NCBI GenBank assembly: GCA_934636715.1
Contig: CAKUBE010000011.1
Location: forward strand, 1-61,178
DNA from: an uncultured Arachnia sp.
GTDB taxonomy: Bacteria; Actinomycetota; Actinomycetes; Propionibacteriales; Propionibacteriaceae
Reading direction: 5' to 3'
DNA length: 61,178 nucleotides
This document shows positions 7,894-16,330 of the stretch, in pieces. The notes beneath the pieces are model-generated. The model was not told the DNA's origin. It did not search any database and saw only the letters and a program-made list of their open reading frames with translations. The position numbers and the translations under genes were made by a program. The number at the start of each line of letters is the position of its first letter. The first letter of the stretch is position 1.

Positions 7894-7961
7894 GTGCGGT
7901 CAGAACGGGATTCTCCCATTCACGGGCCTTTGAATCGCATCTTGATGGAGTTATCCGTCAG
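7883..7961. terminator. 11-bp inverted repeat spanning both stop codons of mogA and moaC
   Basis: CTGACGGATAA (7883-7893) is exactly mirrored by TTATCCGTCAG (7951-7961). Each arm contains the TAA stop of one of the two convergent genes, with 57 bases between. It could act as a bidirectional terminator or mRNA end, although the loop is long. Confidence 0.4.
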
Positions 7962-8430
7962 ATTGTGATCTCACCCAATCGCCGGAGCGACCGCCAGACT
8001 TGGAGGTGACGCGCGCGGAGACGATCTCCGCGCTGCGGTCCACGCCCTTGACCATGTCGACGACCGCGAGCGCGGCGACGGTCACGGCGGTCAGTGCCTC
8101 CATCTCGACGCCCGTGCGGTCCGCGGTCTTGACCTCCGCGCGGAGCTGAACGCCGCCGTCGGCGATCTCCACATCCATGACAACGCCGTGCACGCCGATG
8201 ACGTGGGCCAGCGGCAGCAGGTCGGGCACCTTCTTCGCGGCGGCGATCCCCGCGATGCGCGCGACGGCGACGACGTCGCCCTTCGGGACCGCGCCCTCAC
8301 GCAGCGCCGCGACCACGTCGGCCGAGCAGGACACGAACGCCTCCGCCCCCGCTGTACGGACGGTGGGCTGCTTCGCGGTGACGTCGACCATGCGGGCGTG
8401 CCCGCGCGCGTCCAGATGAGTGAATTCCAT
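7951..8430 (-). CDS. moaC: cyclic pyranopterin monophosphate synthase MoaC
   Basis: MoaC (159 residues) converts the MoaA product (3',8-cyclo-GTP) to cyclic pyranopterin monophosphate in molybdenum cofactor synthesis. The family motifs are present in order: KKVPDLLPLAHVI, the DRTGVEMEALTAV segment and the catalytic DMVKGVDR, ending in KSGG. A GAGGAG ribosome site lies 4 bases before ATG 8430. It follows moeA in the same direction but is separated from it by a palindromic repeat. Confidence 0.95.
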   Translation of the reverse strand: MEFTHLDARGHARMVDVTAKQPTVRTAGAEAFVSCSADVVAALREGAVPKGDVVAVARIAGIAAAKKVPDLLPLAHVIGVHGVVMDVEIADGGVQLRAEVKTADRTGVEMEALTAVTVAALAVVDMVKGVDRSAEIVSARVTSKSGGRSGDWVRSQSDG

Positions 8431-8457
8431 GGCTCTCCTCGTACCCTCGGCCCGTTC

Positions 8458-8506
8458 CTTTCGACACGATCCGGGCGCTTCGCACCGGGGATCGGCTCAA
8501 GGAGCG
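8458..8506. repeat. palindromic intergenic repeat, copy A
   Basis: This copy runs from TTTCGACACG through GGGCGCTTCGC to CGGCTCAAGGAGC. The centre can fold as a hairpin. The same string recurs at 23045, 47759 and 49311 and, in longer forms, near 39.6-40.3 kb and 42.3 kb. It lies between moaC and the moeA stop. Confidence 0.7.
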
Positions 8507-8510
8507 GAAC

Positions 8511-9716
8511 CTACCTAACCAGAAACACGTCGAGGACGTCGCCGGGCTCCACTGCCTCGACGTCGGCGGGGACGACGGCGAGGGCCTCGGCCAAGTGCAG
8601 CGAGGCGACAAGGTGCGAGCCCGAGCCCAGGCGGTGGGCCGGGCGGACGCCGTCGGCGGTCAGGACGACGGGGACGTACTGGCGCCGCCCGGGCGGCGTC
8701 TTCCAGCCCTCCGCGGCGACGACCCGGGTGGAGGCCCACGCCGAGTCCGCGCCCTCGAAGGCGGCGAGCAGCGGGCGCAGGTATGCCCACGCGGAGACGA
8801 ACACGCTGACGGGGTTGCCGGGCAGCGCGAGCAGCGCCTGCTCGCGGCCGTCCGCGGTGGGGAGGCTCCCGCACGCCTGCGGCTTGCCCGGCTGCATGGC
8901 GACCTTCACGAACTCGATGTCGCCCTCGACGACCTGGCGCACCACCTCGAACGCGCCGACGGAGACGCCGCCGGAGGTGACGATGACGTCGGCCTCGGCT
9001 GCCTCGGCGAGCGCGGCGCGGAAGTCTTCGACGTCGTCGGAGACGGCCCGCGCGCAGACCACCTCGCCGCCGAACCTCTCCACGAGGCCCGCGATGAGCA
9101 CGGAGTTGGAGTCGGGGATCTGGCCGAAGCCGATCGGCTCCCCGGGCGCGACGAGCTCGGTTCCGGTCGCGAGCACCGCGACCTTGGGCCGACGGCGCAG
9201 CCGCACCGTCGCGTACCCGATCGACGACGCGGCCCCCGCGGCGGCGGGGGTCCAGCGCTCCCCCGCGCGCAGCACGAGGTCGCCGACGGCCACGTCCTCG
9301 CCCGCGCGCCGCACGTTCTTCCCGGCCGCGACGGGAACCACCGCGACCGACTCGGGCAGCGGCACGTCGCCCTGCTCCTGGTCCGTGTCCTCGACCATCA
9401 CGACGGCGTCCGCACCGGGCGGCATCGGCGCGCCCGTCATGATCCGCGCGGCCTCGCCCGCCCCCACCGTCGGCGCGCTCGCCGCGCCCGCGGGGATGTC
9501 GCCGACGACCCTCAGCCGGGTCGGGCCGGCGGTCACATCCGCGGCGCGGACCGCGAAGCCGTCCATGGCGGAGTTGTCGAACGGCGGCACGGCGAAGAGC
9601 GCCACCACGTCCTCGTCCAGCACGCGCCCGAACCCGGACCCGACGGGGCAGGGCTCGGACGGCAGCGGGGTCGCCAGCGCCACGACCCGGTCCAGGTACT
9701 CCTCGACAGTCAGCAT
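8511..9716 (-). CDS. moeA: molybdopterin molybdotransferase MoeA
   Basis: MoeA (401 residues) inserts molybdate into adenylylated molybdopterin. All family signatures are visible: PPFDNSAMDG near the N-terminus, RIMTGAPMPPGADAVV in domain II, TSGGVSVG and QPGKPQ in the MogA-like domain, LPGNPVS, and a C-terminal beta domain. The ATG at 9716 lies one base after the moeB stop, so it is in an operon with moaE and moeB. Confidence 0.95.
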   Translation of the reverse strand: MLTVEEYLDRVVALATPLPSEPCPVGSGFGRVLDEDVVALFAVPPFDNSAMDGFAVRAADVTAGPTRLRVVGDIPAGAASAPTVGAGEAARIMTGAPMPPGADAVVMVEDTDQEQGDVPLPESVAVVPVAAGKNVRRAGEDVAVGDLVLRAGERWTPAAAGAASSIGYATVRLRRRPKVAVLATGTELVAPGEPIGFGQIPDSNSVLIAGLVERFGGEVVCARAVSDDVEDFRAALAEAAEADVIVTSGGVSVGAFEVVRQVVEGDIEFVKVAMQPGKPQACGSLPTADGREQALLALPGNPVSVFVSAWAYLRPLLAAFEGADSAWASTRVVAAEGWKTPPGRRQYVPVVLTADGVRPAHRLGSGSHLVASLHLAEALAVVPADVEAVEPGDVLDVFLVR

Positions 9717-9717
9717 G

Positions 9718-10449
9718 TCATCCCTTTCTCAGCGGCAGCACGGACCAGCGTCCTCGGAGGGCGTCGAGCACCATCACGCGGCCGACGAGCGGCTCGCCGA
9801 AGCCCGCAAGCAGCTTGATCGCCTCCGTCGCCTCCAGGGCGCCGATCTGGCCGACCATCGCGCCCAGCACGCCGATCTCCAGCGCCAGCGGGTAGTCGCC
9901 CGCCTGCGGCTCCTCCGGAAAGAGGTCCCGGAGGTACAGCTTGTCGCCGTGGGCGTCCGGCACGCCGAACACCGAGCACTGGCCCTGCATCCCGACGGCT
10001 GACGCCCAGATCAGGCGCGCGCCGACGGCCTCGGCGGCGTCGGAGAGGAGATACTTCGCCCCGTAGGTGTCCGTGCAGTCCATGACGAGGTCGTACTGGA
10101 CGAACAGCTCGCGCGCCCGTTCCGCGGTCAGGTACTCGGGGTACTCGTCAACCGTCACGTCGGTGTTCAGCAGCCGCAGGCGTTCGGCCGCCGACTCCGC
10201 CTTGTTGCGTCCCAGCTCCGTGTGCAGCACCTGGCGCTGCATGTTCTTCAGCTCGACGGCGTCCCCGTCGACCACCCCGATCCGGCCGACGCCCGCCGCC
10301 GCCAGGTACGGCAGCGCCGCCGACCCCAGCCCGCCCGCGCCGATGACGAGCACCGACGACGCCAGCAGCCGCTCCTGGCCCTCCACGCCCATGCCGACGA
10401 CGTCGACGTTGCGGACGTAGCGCTCCTGTTGCTCCGCGCTCAGGGGCAT
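9718..10449 (-). CDS. moeB: MoeB/ThiF-type adenylyltransferase for MoaD activation
   Basis: This E1-like enzyme (243 residues) should adenylate the C-terminal glycine of MoaD. The nucleotide-binding GAGGLGS is at 37-43, with NMQRQ (Arg72), the Lys at about 83 and MDCTD following, as expected for the active site. Unlike E. coli MoeB, it has no paired CxxC motifs: the positions that usually hold zinc cysteines read LRDLFPEE and YPLALEIGVLG. The rhodanese domain found in many homologues is also absent. ATG 10449 overlaps the moaE stop by 10 bases; GTG 10458 is the alternative start. Confidence 0.88.
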   Translation of the reverse strand: MPLSAEQQERYVRNVDVVGMGVEGQERLLASSVLVIGAGGLGSAALPYLAAAGVGRIGVVDGDAVELKNMQRQVLHTELGRNKAESAAERLRLLNTDVTVDEYPEYLTAERARELFVQYDLVMDCTDTYGAKYLLSDAAEAVGARLIWASAVGMQGQCSVFGVPDAHGDKLYLRDLFPEEPQAGDYPLALEIGVLGAMVGQIGALEATEAIKLLAGFGEPLVGRVMVLDALRGRWSVLPLRKG

Positions 10450-10865
10450 TGCGACCACTCGTGGGAGCCGTCGACCAGGTGCTGCTTCTTCCAGATGGGC
10501 AGCTCGGCCTTGACGCGCTCGATCAGGTCCGACGCGCAGTCGAACGCCTGCCTCCTGTGGGAGGCGGAGACGGCGACGTACAGCGCGACCCCGCCGATGC
10601 CCAGGTACCCGACGCGGTGCTGCGCCGCGATGGCGTGCACGCCCTCCCGGGCCGCGAGGTCGGCGACGATCCGGCCCATGATCTCCGCGGCCGACGGGTG
10701 GCCGACGTACTCGATGCCGGTCACCGCCTTGCCGTGATCGTGGTTGCGCACGGCGCCCTCGAAGGTGACGATGGCGCCCGCGCGGTCGTCGGTGACGGCG
10801 GCGCGGAGGGCCGCGCAGTCGACGTCGACGTCGGTGATCCCAGAGGTGATTCGCGCCTCGCCCAT
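10440..10865 (-). CDS. moaE: molybdopterin synthase catalytic subunit MoaE
   Basis: MoaE (141 residues) forms molybdopterin synthase with MoaD and adds the dithiolene sulfurs to cyclic pyranopterin monophosphate. Visible signatures include TFEGAVRNHDHGK, EYVGHPSAAEIM, HRVGYLGIGG, SASHRRQAFDC and KAELPIWKKQ, which holds the catalytic lysines. The C-terminus is EWSQCP. It starts one base after the stop of the DUF6457-like gene. Its MoaD partner is encoded far away, at 37.2 kb. Confidence 0.95.
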   Translation of the reverse strand: MGEARITSGITDVDVDCAALRAAVTDDRAGAIVTFEGAVRNHDHGKAVTGIEYVGHPSAAEIMGRIVADLAAREGVHAIAAQHRVGYLGIGGVALYVAVSASHRRQAFDCASDLIERVKAELPIWKKQHLVDGSHEWSQCP

Positions 10866-10866
10866 C

Positions 10867-11154
10867 TTAGACGTCCGTCGAATCGGCGAGGGAGGCGACG
10901 ACGGCGAGCGCGCGCTCGATGGCCGCGTCCTTGTCGTCCGCCGCGCCGGCCGACAGCCCCACGAGGAACGCCGTCAGCGGCGCCCCCGGCCTGCTCGGCC
11001 CGTGCGCGACCTTGCCCACCATGTCGAGCAGCTCGTCCGCGTGGCGCTGCGCGAGCTCGGCGGGAAGATCGAGGGCCACCGCGACCCGACCCACCCACTC
11101 CTGCATCGCTGCTTCCTTCGGGTTCCGGGGAGCGTCGCTCGAATGATCTGACAT
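10867..11154 (-). CDS. DUF6457-like small protein of molybdenum cofactor operons
   Basis: This 95-residue acidic protein contains the pattern WVGRVAVALDLP, then VAHGPSRPGAPLTAFLVGLSAG, which resembles the DUF6457 family found beside molybdopterin genes in actinobacteria. It has no transmembrane segment or known catalytic motif. The function is unknown; its place directly before moaE suggests a role in cofactor synthesis or storage. ATG 11154 has TAGCGT 7 bases upstream; ATG 11109, with GGAAG 5 bases upstream, is an alternative shorter start. Confidence 0.7.
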   Translation of the reverse strand: MSDHSSDAPRNPKEAAMQEWVGRVAVALDLPAELAQRHADELLDMVGKVAHGPSRPGAPLTAFLVGLSAGAADDKDAAIERALAVVASLADSTDV

Positions 11155-11161
11155 GCGGGCG

Positions 11162-11167
11162 ACGCTA
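11162..11167 (-). promoter_or_regulatory. -10 element (TAGCGT) for the moaE operon
   Basis: TAGCGT on the minus strand lies 7 bases before ATG 11154 and overlaps the stop of the upstream iron-sulfur gene. It would give the moaE-moeB-moeA genes a promoter of their own. Confidence 0.35.
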
Positions 11168-12076
11168 TCACGCGGGGGTCGCGCGCCCTCCCCCGGGGTT
11201 TGCCCCCTGAGGCCTGGCAGCGGCGAGCCGCGCGACCGCGCCGGGCGGCAAGGACGACCCGAACGCGTTGTCCACGCGGAACGCGCACGCGGCGCAGAGC
11301 GAGCCCGAGGCCGCATCGTGGCGCGCGAAGCACCGCGGGCAGGTCGTGGTGGCGACGACGGCGAGGGTCCGCCTGGGCTCGCGGGCCAGCGCCTCCAGCG
11401 GGATCGCGCCGCCGTCGGCGACCGCGTCGACGGGGCACAGGCGCAGGCAGTCCAGCTCGCCGCGGCAGGCGTCGCTCAGGTGCGCGAGCACGCTGGTGGG
11501 CCCGTCGTGCACGAGGGTCAGCGCGTCGTGCGGGCAGGCCTCGACGCACACCCCGCAGGCGGTGCAGCCGACGACGGCGAGGGCGCGCGCCGGGCTCGCC
11601 TCCGACGCCTCGGGGGCGGCCTGACCGCGGTCGCGCAGGATGCCGAGCGCGGCCAGCGTGCGGGCGGTTTCGTCGGCGTCGAGGTCGAGCGGGAACCCTT
11701 CGAGGGAGCGCAGCCCGAGGAGGCCGCGCCGCGAGACGGGCGCGGCGCCCAGCCGCAGCACCTCCGGCGTCTTCCGCCACCGCACGCGCGGCGCCGGGTC
11801 GTCGTCGACCTCGATGCCGGAGAGGATGGTGCGCCGCCAGAGGTCGGCGGTCGCGCGCACCTCGTCGGGGCCGTCGCCGCACATGACGACGACCACCTCC
11901 GGCACCCCGCACGCCAGCAGCTGCGCGGGCAGGCCGATCGAGGCGTCCTTGAGGCAGCCGGGAACCCGCACCACCAAGTCCCCGCGCCCCGCGTCGGGCA
12001 GGGGCGTGTCGTCGCACAGGAGGACCACACGACGGGGCACGTCGTGGACGGCGATCCAGCGCAGCAGCCCTTTCAT
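11168..12076 (-). CDS. 4Fe-4S ferredoxin-type protein of the Dms-like operon
   Basis: This 302-residue soluble protein has an N-terminal half without recognised motifs but with CGDGPDEVRA in an alpha/beta-like context. A cluster motif CTACGVCVEACPHD follows at about 170, then a second cysteine set CRGELDCLRLCP, and near the end two CxxC pairs (CPRC and CAAC) like a zinc ribbon. It starts 10 bases after the membrane anchor gene of the molybdoenzyme, so it is probably co-transcribed and may pass electrons to or help assemble that enzyme. Ordinary DmsABC operons do not include it. Confidence 0.75.
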   Translation of the reverse strand: MKGLLRWIAVHDVPRRVVLLCDDTPLPDAGRGDLVVRVPGCLKDASIGLPAQLLACGVPEVVVVMCGDGPDEVRATADLWRRTILSGIEVDDDPAPRVRWRKTPEVLRLGAAPVSRRGLLGLRSLEGFPLDLDADETARTLAALGILRDRGQAAPEASEASPARALAVVGCTACGVCVEACPHDALTLVHDGPTSVLAHLSDACRGELDCLRLCPVDAVADGGAIPLEALAREPRRTLAVVATTTCPRCFARHDAASGSLCAACAFRVDNAFGSSLPPGAVARLAAARPQGANPGGGRATPA

Positions 12077-12086
12077 GGGCCGGATC

Positions 12087-13115
12087 CTAGATGCCGATGC
12101 GGAGCATCGAGTCGTAGTGAAGCGAGCGCCCCATGATCTCCGCGATGGTGGCCAGCACGAACGCCGTCGTGATCAGCAGCACGAGCAGCTGCGGCCGCTC
12201 CCGCAGCGTCTGCCCCGCCAGCCGGTAGCCGAACAGCGCGAGCACCACCGTCGCGAGCGCCAGCAGCAGCATCCGGCCGACGAAGAACGTGCCCGAGAAC
12301 ACCGTCGCCGAGGCCTGCGCCGTCGCGTCGCCCGCGGCCAGCGCGGAGATGTGCAGCGGGTAGGAGATCAGCACGAGGATGCCGCCGACGGCGGTGACCA
12401 CCGCGATCCACTGCATCACCTGCGTGATGGCCTTCCACTCCTCCGTCGTCGTCGGGGCGTTGATCTCGGCGATCCGCGCCGAGACGGCCGACCTCGTCGT
12501 GGGCCTCGTCGCCACCGCGACGCCCCCGCCCGGCCCGGACGGGACGACGACCGGCTGCAGCCGCTCCTCGTTCCGCTTGCGCACCATCACCGTGACCATC
12601 AGCGCGCAGCCGGCGGCGAGCGCGCCGAGGATGATCGTCGTCATGAAGAAGTGGAACGGCACGACGGGCGTGTTCCACGCGGGAACCGTGACCAGCGAGT
12701 AGTAGATCATCGACATCGAGCCGACGAGCCCGAGCCCGACCAGCGCCGTCAACAGCCCGACGACGCGGCGCAGCGCGTCGCTGCCGACCCGGAACCACGA
12801 CATCGCCGCGAACAGGAACCCGAGACCCGCGAAGCCGATGCCGAAGAGGATCTCCCGCGACAGCCACGACGAGTCCCAGTGCCGGACCACGTTGAACACG
12901 TTGGTGACGTCGTTCATGTGCAGCATCGAGATCAGCAGGCCGAGCACCAGCGCCGGCCCGATCGCGTAGAGCACCGGCTCGGTGACCCGCCGCACGGTGC
13001 GGGCGTCGTTGCGGTGCGAGAGCAGCAGGTCCATGACCCCCACGGCGATGAACGTGCCCACGCTCAACTGGGCGATGACCGTGAAGAGGATCATCGGCAA
13101 CTCGTGCGTGTTCAT
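12087..13115 (-). CDS. dmsC: DmsC-type membrane anchor subunit
   Basis: This 342-residue integral membrane protein has about eight to nine hydrophobic helices and begins MNTHELPMILFTVIAQLSVG, as DmsC anchors do. It should hold the catalytic and iron-sulfur subunits at the membrane and oxidise quinol. A hydrophilic Pro/Thr/Val insert of about 40 residues lies in the middle. ATG 13115 overlaps the stop of the iron-sulfur subunit by one base (TGATG). The substrate of the complex cannot be told from this subunit. Confidence 0.88.
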   Translation of the reverse strand: MNTHELPMILFTVIAQLSVGTFIAVGVMDLLLSHRNDARTVRRVTEPVLYAIGPALVLGLLISMLHMNDVTNVFNVVRHWDSSWLSREILFGIGFAGLGFLFAAMSWFRVGSDALRRVVGLLTALVGLGLVGSMSMIYYSLVTVPAWNTPVVPFHFFMTTIILGALAAGCALMVTVMVRKRNEERLQPVVVPSGPGGGVAVATRPTTRSAVSARIAEINAPTTTEEWKAITQVMQWIAVVTAVGGILVLISYPLHISALAAGDATAQASATVFSGTFFVGRMLLLALATVVLALFGYRLAGQTLRERPQLLVLLITTAFVLATIAEIMGRSLHYDSMLRIGI

Positions 13116-13753
13116 CAGATCTCCTTGGGGTTCGCGATCTGGCCCGTGCCGCCGTCCCAGGGCTGGGCGTCGCGGTGCGGGGTGATGACAAGGTGGGGCT
13201 TGGTGACGCTCGGGTCGGGCAGCGGGGCGACGGCGTCCGTCCCGCCGAAGGAGGCCCGAAGCTCGTCGATGGGGCCGAAGCTCAGCGCGCGCGAGGGACA
13301 GGCCGACACGCAGGCCGGCTCCTGGCCGGTCTCGCGGTAGTCGTAGCAGAGGTCGCACTTGGACATGTGGCCGGTCGCCGCGTTGAACTGCGGCGCGGAG
13401 TAGGGGCAGGCCCACTCGCAGTAGCGGCAGCCGACGCACTTGGAGTCGTCGACGTAGATCGTGCCGTCCTCGCGCTGCGTCATCGCCGTCGTCGGGCAGA
13501 CCTGCATGCACACCGGGTTCTCGCAGTGGTTGCACGAGATCGAGGTGTAGTACGAGAAGACGTTCGGGCTGAAGGTGTTGCCGTCGGTCTGCCAGGTGCC
13601 GCCCGTGTACTCGACGACGCGGCGCCAGTTCACGCCGATCGGCAGGTCGTGCTTGTCCTTGCACGCGATCTGGCACGCCTTGCAGCCGTTGCACAGGCTC
13701 TGGTCGAAGTGGAAGCCGTAGCCGGCCCCCGCCGTGATCTGCGGTTCGCTCAT
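13115..13753 (-). CDS. dmsB: DmsB-type four-cluster iron-sulfur subunit
   Basis: This 212-residue electron-transfer subunit carries four cysteine sets in order: CNGCKACQIAC, CNHCENPVCMQVCP, CVGCRYCEWACP and CDLCYDYRETGQEPACVSACP. That arrangement matches the four [4Fe-4S] clusters of DmsB. It links the membrane anchor, which oxidises quinol, to the molybdenum subunit. There is no signal peptide, as expected for a protein exported by piggy-back on the Tat signal of the catalytic subunit. The start ATG lies 11 bases after the dmsA stop. Confidence 0.93.
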   Translation of the reverse strand: MSEPQITAGAGYGFHFDQSLCNGCKACQIACKDKHDLPIGVNWRRVVEYTGGTWQTDGNTFSPNVFSYYTSISCNHCENPVCMQVCPTTAMTQREDGTIYVDDSKCVGCRYCEWACPYSAPQFNAATGHMSKCDLCYDYRETGQEPACVSACPSRALSFGPIDELRASFGGTDAVAPLPDPSVTKPHLVITPHRDAQPWDGGTGQIANPKEI

Positions 13754-13764
13754 GATCTGACTCC

Positions 13765-16224
13765 CTATGCCTTCGCGACCTGGACGAGACTGGTGTGCTG
13801 GCCGTTGCCCTTGGCCAGCGGCGTGGTGTGCAGCGACGTGAGGACGTTGGCGGCGCCGCCGTGGTCGACGCCGGCCTCGTCGAACTTGACCCAGGCGCCC
13901 TGCGGCACGGAGATCGCGCCGGGGACGATGCGCGGGGTGACCAGCGCCTGGCACTGGATCGTGCCGCGGTCGTTGAAAACCTTGACGACGTCGTCGTTGG
14001 CGATGCCGCGGGCGGCGGCGTCGCGCGTGTTGATCCAGATCTTCTGCGGGTGCGCCTCGAGATTGTTGGAGAGGTTGCCGTAGGTGGAGTGCGTGCGCCC
14101 CTTGTAGTGATGGCTGATGCACTGCAGCGGGTACGTCTCGTTGGTCCGCGCCTCCTCGGCGCTCTCCCAGGTGGCGACGTGCACCGGGATCGGCGTGATC
14201 TCGTCGCCGGGCAACGGGTTCGGGAACTCCCACGTGGCGGCCAGCTCGGCGAGCTGGGACGAGTAGATCTCGATCTTGCCCGACGGCGTGCCGAGCGGGT
14301 TCGCCTCGGGGTCCTCACGGAACGCCTTGAGCCCGACGTAGAGCCCGTTCGGGTCGAGGTACCGGTAGACGCCCATCTCGCGCAGCGCCTCGAACTCCGG
14401 CAGGTGGGGGTTCGCCTCCCTGTTCTTGGCCTGGAGCTCCCGCGCCCAGTCCTCGGTGGTCTTCTTGCCTCCCGCGAACTCGGCGGCCACGCCGAGGCGC
14501 TCGGCCAGCGCGGTGGTCACGTCGATCGCCGTGCGCGACTCGTAGAGCGGCGCGATGGCCTGCTCGCACATGATCTCGTAGGCCATGTCGCCGGTGTACT
14601 CCGACGGCACGAGGTCCCAGCGCTCCGACGTCGTCGTGTCGGGGAGGACGAGGTCGCACAGCTTCATCGTCGACGTCATCTGGTTGTCCATGCCGACGAT
14701 GAACTCGCACTTGGACTCGTCGTCGAGGATCTGCCGCGTGCGGTTGATGTCGCCGTGCTGCGACGATCCCATCGCCGAGCCGTAGAACACCATGAACTTG
14801 ATGCCCGTCTCCAGCCTGTCCCGGCCGCGCACGCCGTCGGCGAGCGCCGTCATCTCCGGGCCGCGCTCGATGGCATCGGTCCACGTGTAGCAGGAGATCT
14901 GCGTCTGGACGGGGTTGGCTCCGTCGTCGAGCCACTGGGTGACCGGCCAGTAGTAGCCGTCGCGGCCGCCGGTGCCGCCGCCGGGGATGCCGACGTTGCC
15001 GGTTACGCAGGCGAGGAGGTAGATGGCGTTGGCCTGATTCTCGCCGTGCGCGTGGCGCTGCGGCCCCCAGCCCTGGGTGATGTTGGCCGGCTTCGCCAGC
15101 GCGACCTCCCGCGCGAACTTGCGGATCTGGTTGGCGGGAACGCCCGTGATCTCCGCCGCCCATTCCGGGGTCTTCTCCACGCCGTCGGGTCCCTTGCCCT
15201 CGACGTAGGACCGATAGGACGCGTTCTTCGGTGCCCCCGCGGGCAGGTGCTCCTCGTCGAAGCCGACGCAGTAGGCGTCGAGGAACGCCTGGTCGTGCAG
15301 GTTCTCCTGCAACATCACGTGCACCATGGCGGCGATCAGCGCCGTGTCGGTGCCGGGCCGCAGCGCGATCCACTCGTCGGCCAGCACGGACGCCGAGTCC
15401 GAGTAGCGCGGGTCGACGACGATGATCTTCAGGCCCTTCTTCTTCGCCATCGCGGTGGTGAAGGTGATGCCGCCGCCCGACATCCGCGTCTCCTGCGGGT
15501 TGTTGCCCCACAGCACCAGCAGCTTCGAGTTCTCGATCGAATCCTCGATCGAGTTCGACGGCTGCTCGTCGGGGGTGCCGTAGAAGTAGCGGGTGCACTG
15601 CGACACCTGGAGGTAGGAGTAGTTGCCGTAGTAGCCCAGGTAGCCACCCAGGAGGTTGAAGAGGCGAGCCCAGCCGCCCGAGTAGCCGATGTGCGCGTTC
15701 CAGACGCCGGAACCGTAGTTCTTGTAGATCGCCTCGGGGCCGTACGTGTCATAGGTGTACCTGATCTTCTCGGCCATCAGGTCGAGGGCCTCGTCCCAGC
15801 TGATCTCCTCGAACCGGCCCTCGGTGCGCTTCGCACCGTCCACGCGCTTGAGTGGCTTCTTGATCCGGTCCGGGTTGTAGACGCGCTGGCGCATGTTGCG
15901 GCCGCGGACGCAGGCCTTGATGTTCCGGTTCAGGAGGGTGTCGTCGCCGGTGTTGTCGGGGAGGACGCGGACGATGGTGCCGTCCTTGACCTGGAGCCGC
16001 AGCGGGCAGCGGGATCCGCAGTTGATGACGCAGGCGGACCAGACCGTCTTGTCGGCGTCGGCCATCCCGTCGCCGGGCGCCGCCGTGGCGGTGCCGGGCA
16101 TGCCGAGGTCCGTGACGGTGGAGACCAGGGCGGCGGTGCCGCCTGCCACCCCGGACCACTTGAGGAAGGTGCGCCGAGAGCTGTTTCCGAACGGCGTGGT
16201 CGCCGTCTCCTGGGTCGTGGACAT
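13765..16224 (-). CDS. dmsA: Tat-exported molybdopterin oxidoreductase, DmsA family
   Basis: This 819-residue catalytic subunit begins with a twin-arginine signal (SRRTFLK) and a cleavable AxA-type end. The first domain has CVINCGSRC plus a later Cys (KACVRGRN) for a [4Fe-4S] cluster. The active-site stretch YGNYSYLQV aligns with the DmsA segment containing the serine that ligates molybdenum, and NNPQETRMSGGG follows as in DMSO reductases. DMSO, TMAO or a related oxide is the likely electron acceptor, but related YnfE-type enzymes look alike. GGAGG lies 6 bases before ATG. It is first in the operon and divergent from its chaperone. Confidence 0.9.
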   Translation of the reverse strand: MSTTQETATTPFGNSSRRTFLKWSGVAGGTAALVSTVTDLGMPGTATAAPGDGMADADKTVWSACVINCGSRCPLRLQVKDGTIVRVLPDNTGDDTLLNRNIKACVRGRNMRQRVYNPDRIKKPLKRVDGAKRTEGRFEEISWDEALDLMAEKIRYTYDTYGPEAIYKNYGSGVWNAHIGYSGGWARLFNLLGGYLGYYGNYSYLQVSQCTRYFYGTPDEQPSNSIEDSIENSKLLVLWGNNPQETRMSGGGITFTTAMAKKKGLKIIVVDPRYSDSASVLADEWIALRPGTDTALIAAMVHVMLQENLHDQAFLDAYCVGFDEEHLPAGAPKNASYRSYVEGKGPDGVEKTPEWAAEITGVPANQIRKFAREVALAKPANITQGWGPQRHAHGENQANAIYLLACVTGNVGIPGGGTGGRDGYYWPVTQWLDDGANPVQTQISCYTWTDAIERGPEMTALADGVRGRDRLETGIKFMVFYGSAMGSSQHGDINRTRQILDDESKCEFIVGMDNQMTSTMKLCDLVLPDTTTSERWDLVPSEYTGDMAYEIMCEQAIAPLYESRTAIDVTTALAERLGVAAEFAGGKKTTEDWARELQAKNREANPHLPEFEALREMGVYRYLDPNGLYVGLKAFREDPEANPLGTPSGKIEIYSSQLAELAATWEFPNPLPGDEITPIPVHVATWESAEEARTNETYPLQCISHHYKGRTHSTYGNLSNNLEAHPQKIWINTRDAAARGIANDDVVKVFNDRGTIQCQALVTPRIVPGAISVPQGAWVKFDEAGVDHGGAANVLTSLHTTPLAKGNGQHTSLVQVAKA

Positions 16225-16250
16225 CTGGGGCCTCCACAGGTTGAGGATCA

Positions 16251-16275
16251 GGTGTCTCGAAACTTACAGGACACC
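16251..16275. promoter_or_regulatory. candidate operator between dmsA and the TorD-like gene
   Basis: GGTGTC (16251-16256) and GACACC (16270-16275) form a perfect 6-bp inverted repeat with a 13-base spacer in the 205-base divergent region. It lies 27-51 bases upstream of dmsA. It is not an FNR- or CRP-type consensus. A regulator role is only inferred from position. Confidence 0.35.
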
Positions 16276-16301
16276 CGTCGGATAGATTCCAGCGGGGTCG
16301 G

Positions 16302-16330
16302 TTAACGGCGCAAGCCGGCGTCGATAGACT
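16302..16330 (+). promoter_or_regulatory. promoter for the TorD-like chaperone gene
   Basis: TTAACG (16302-16307) and TAGACT (16325-16330) are separated by exactly 17 bases, a sigma-70-type spacing. The gene starts about 100 bases downstream. Confidence 0.4.
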
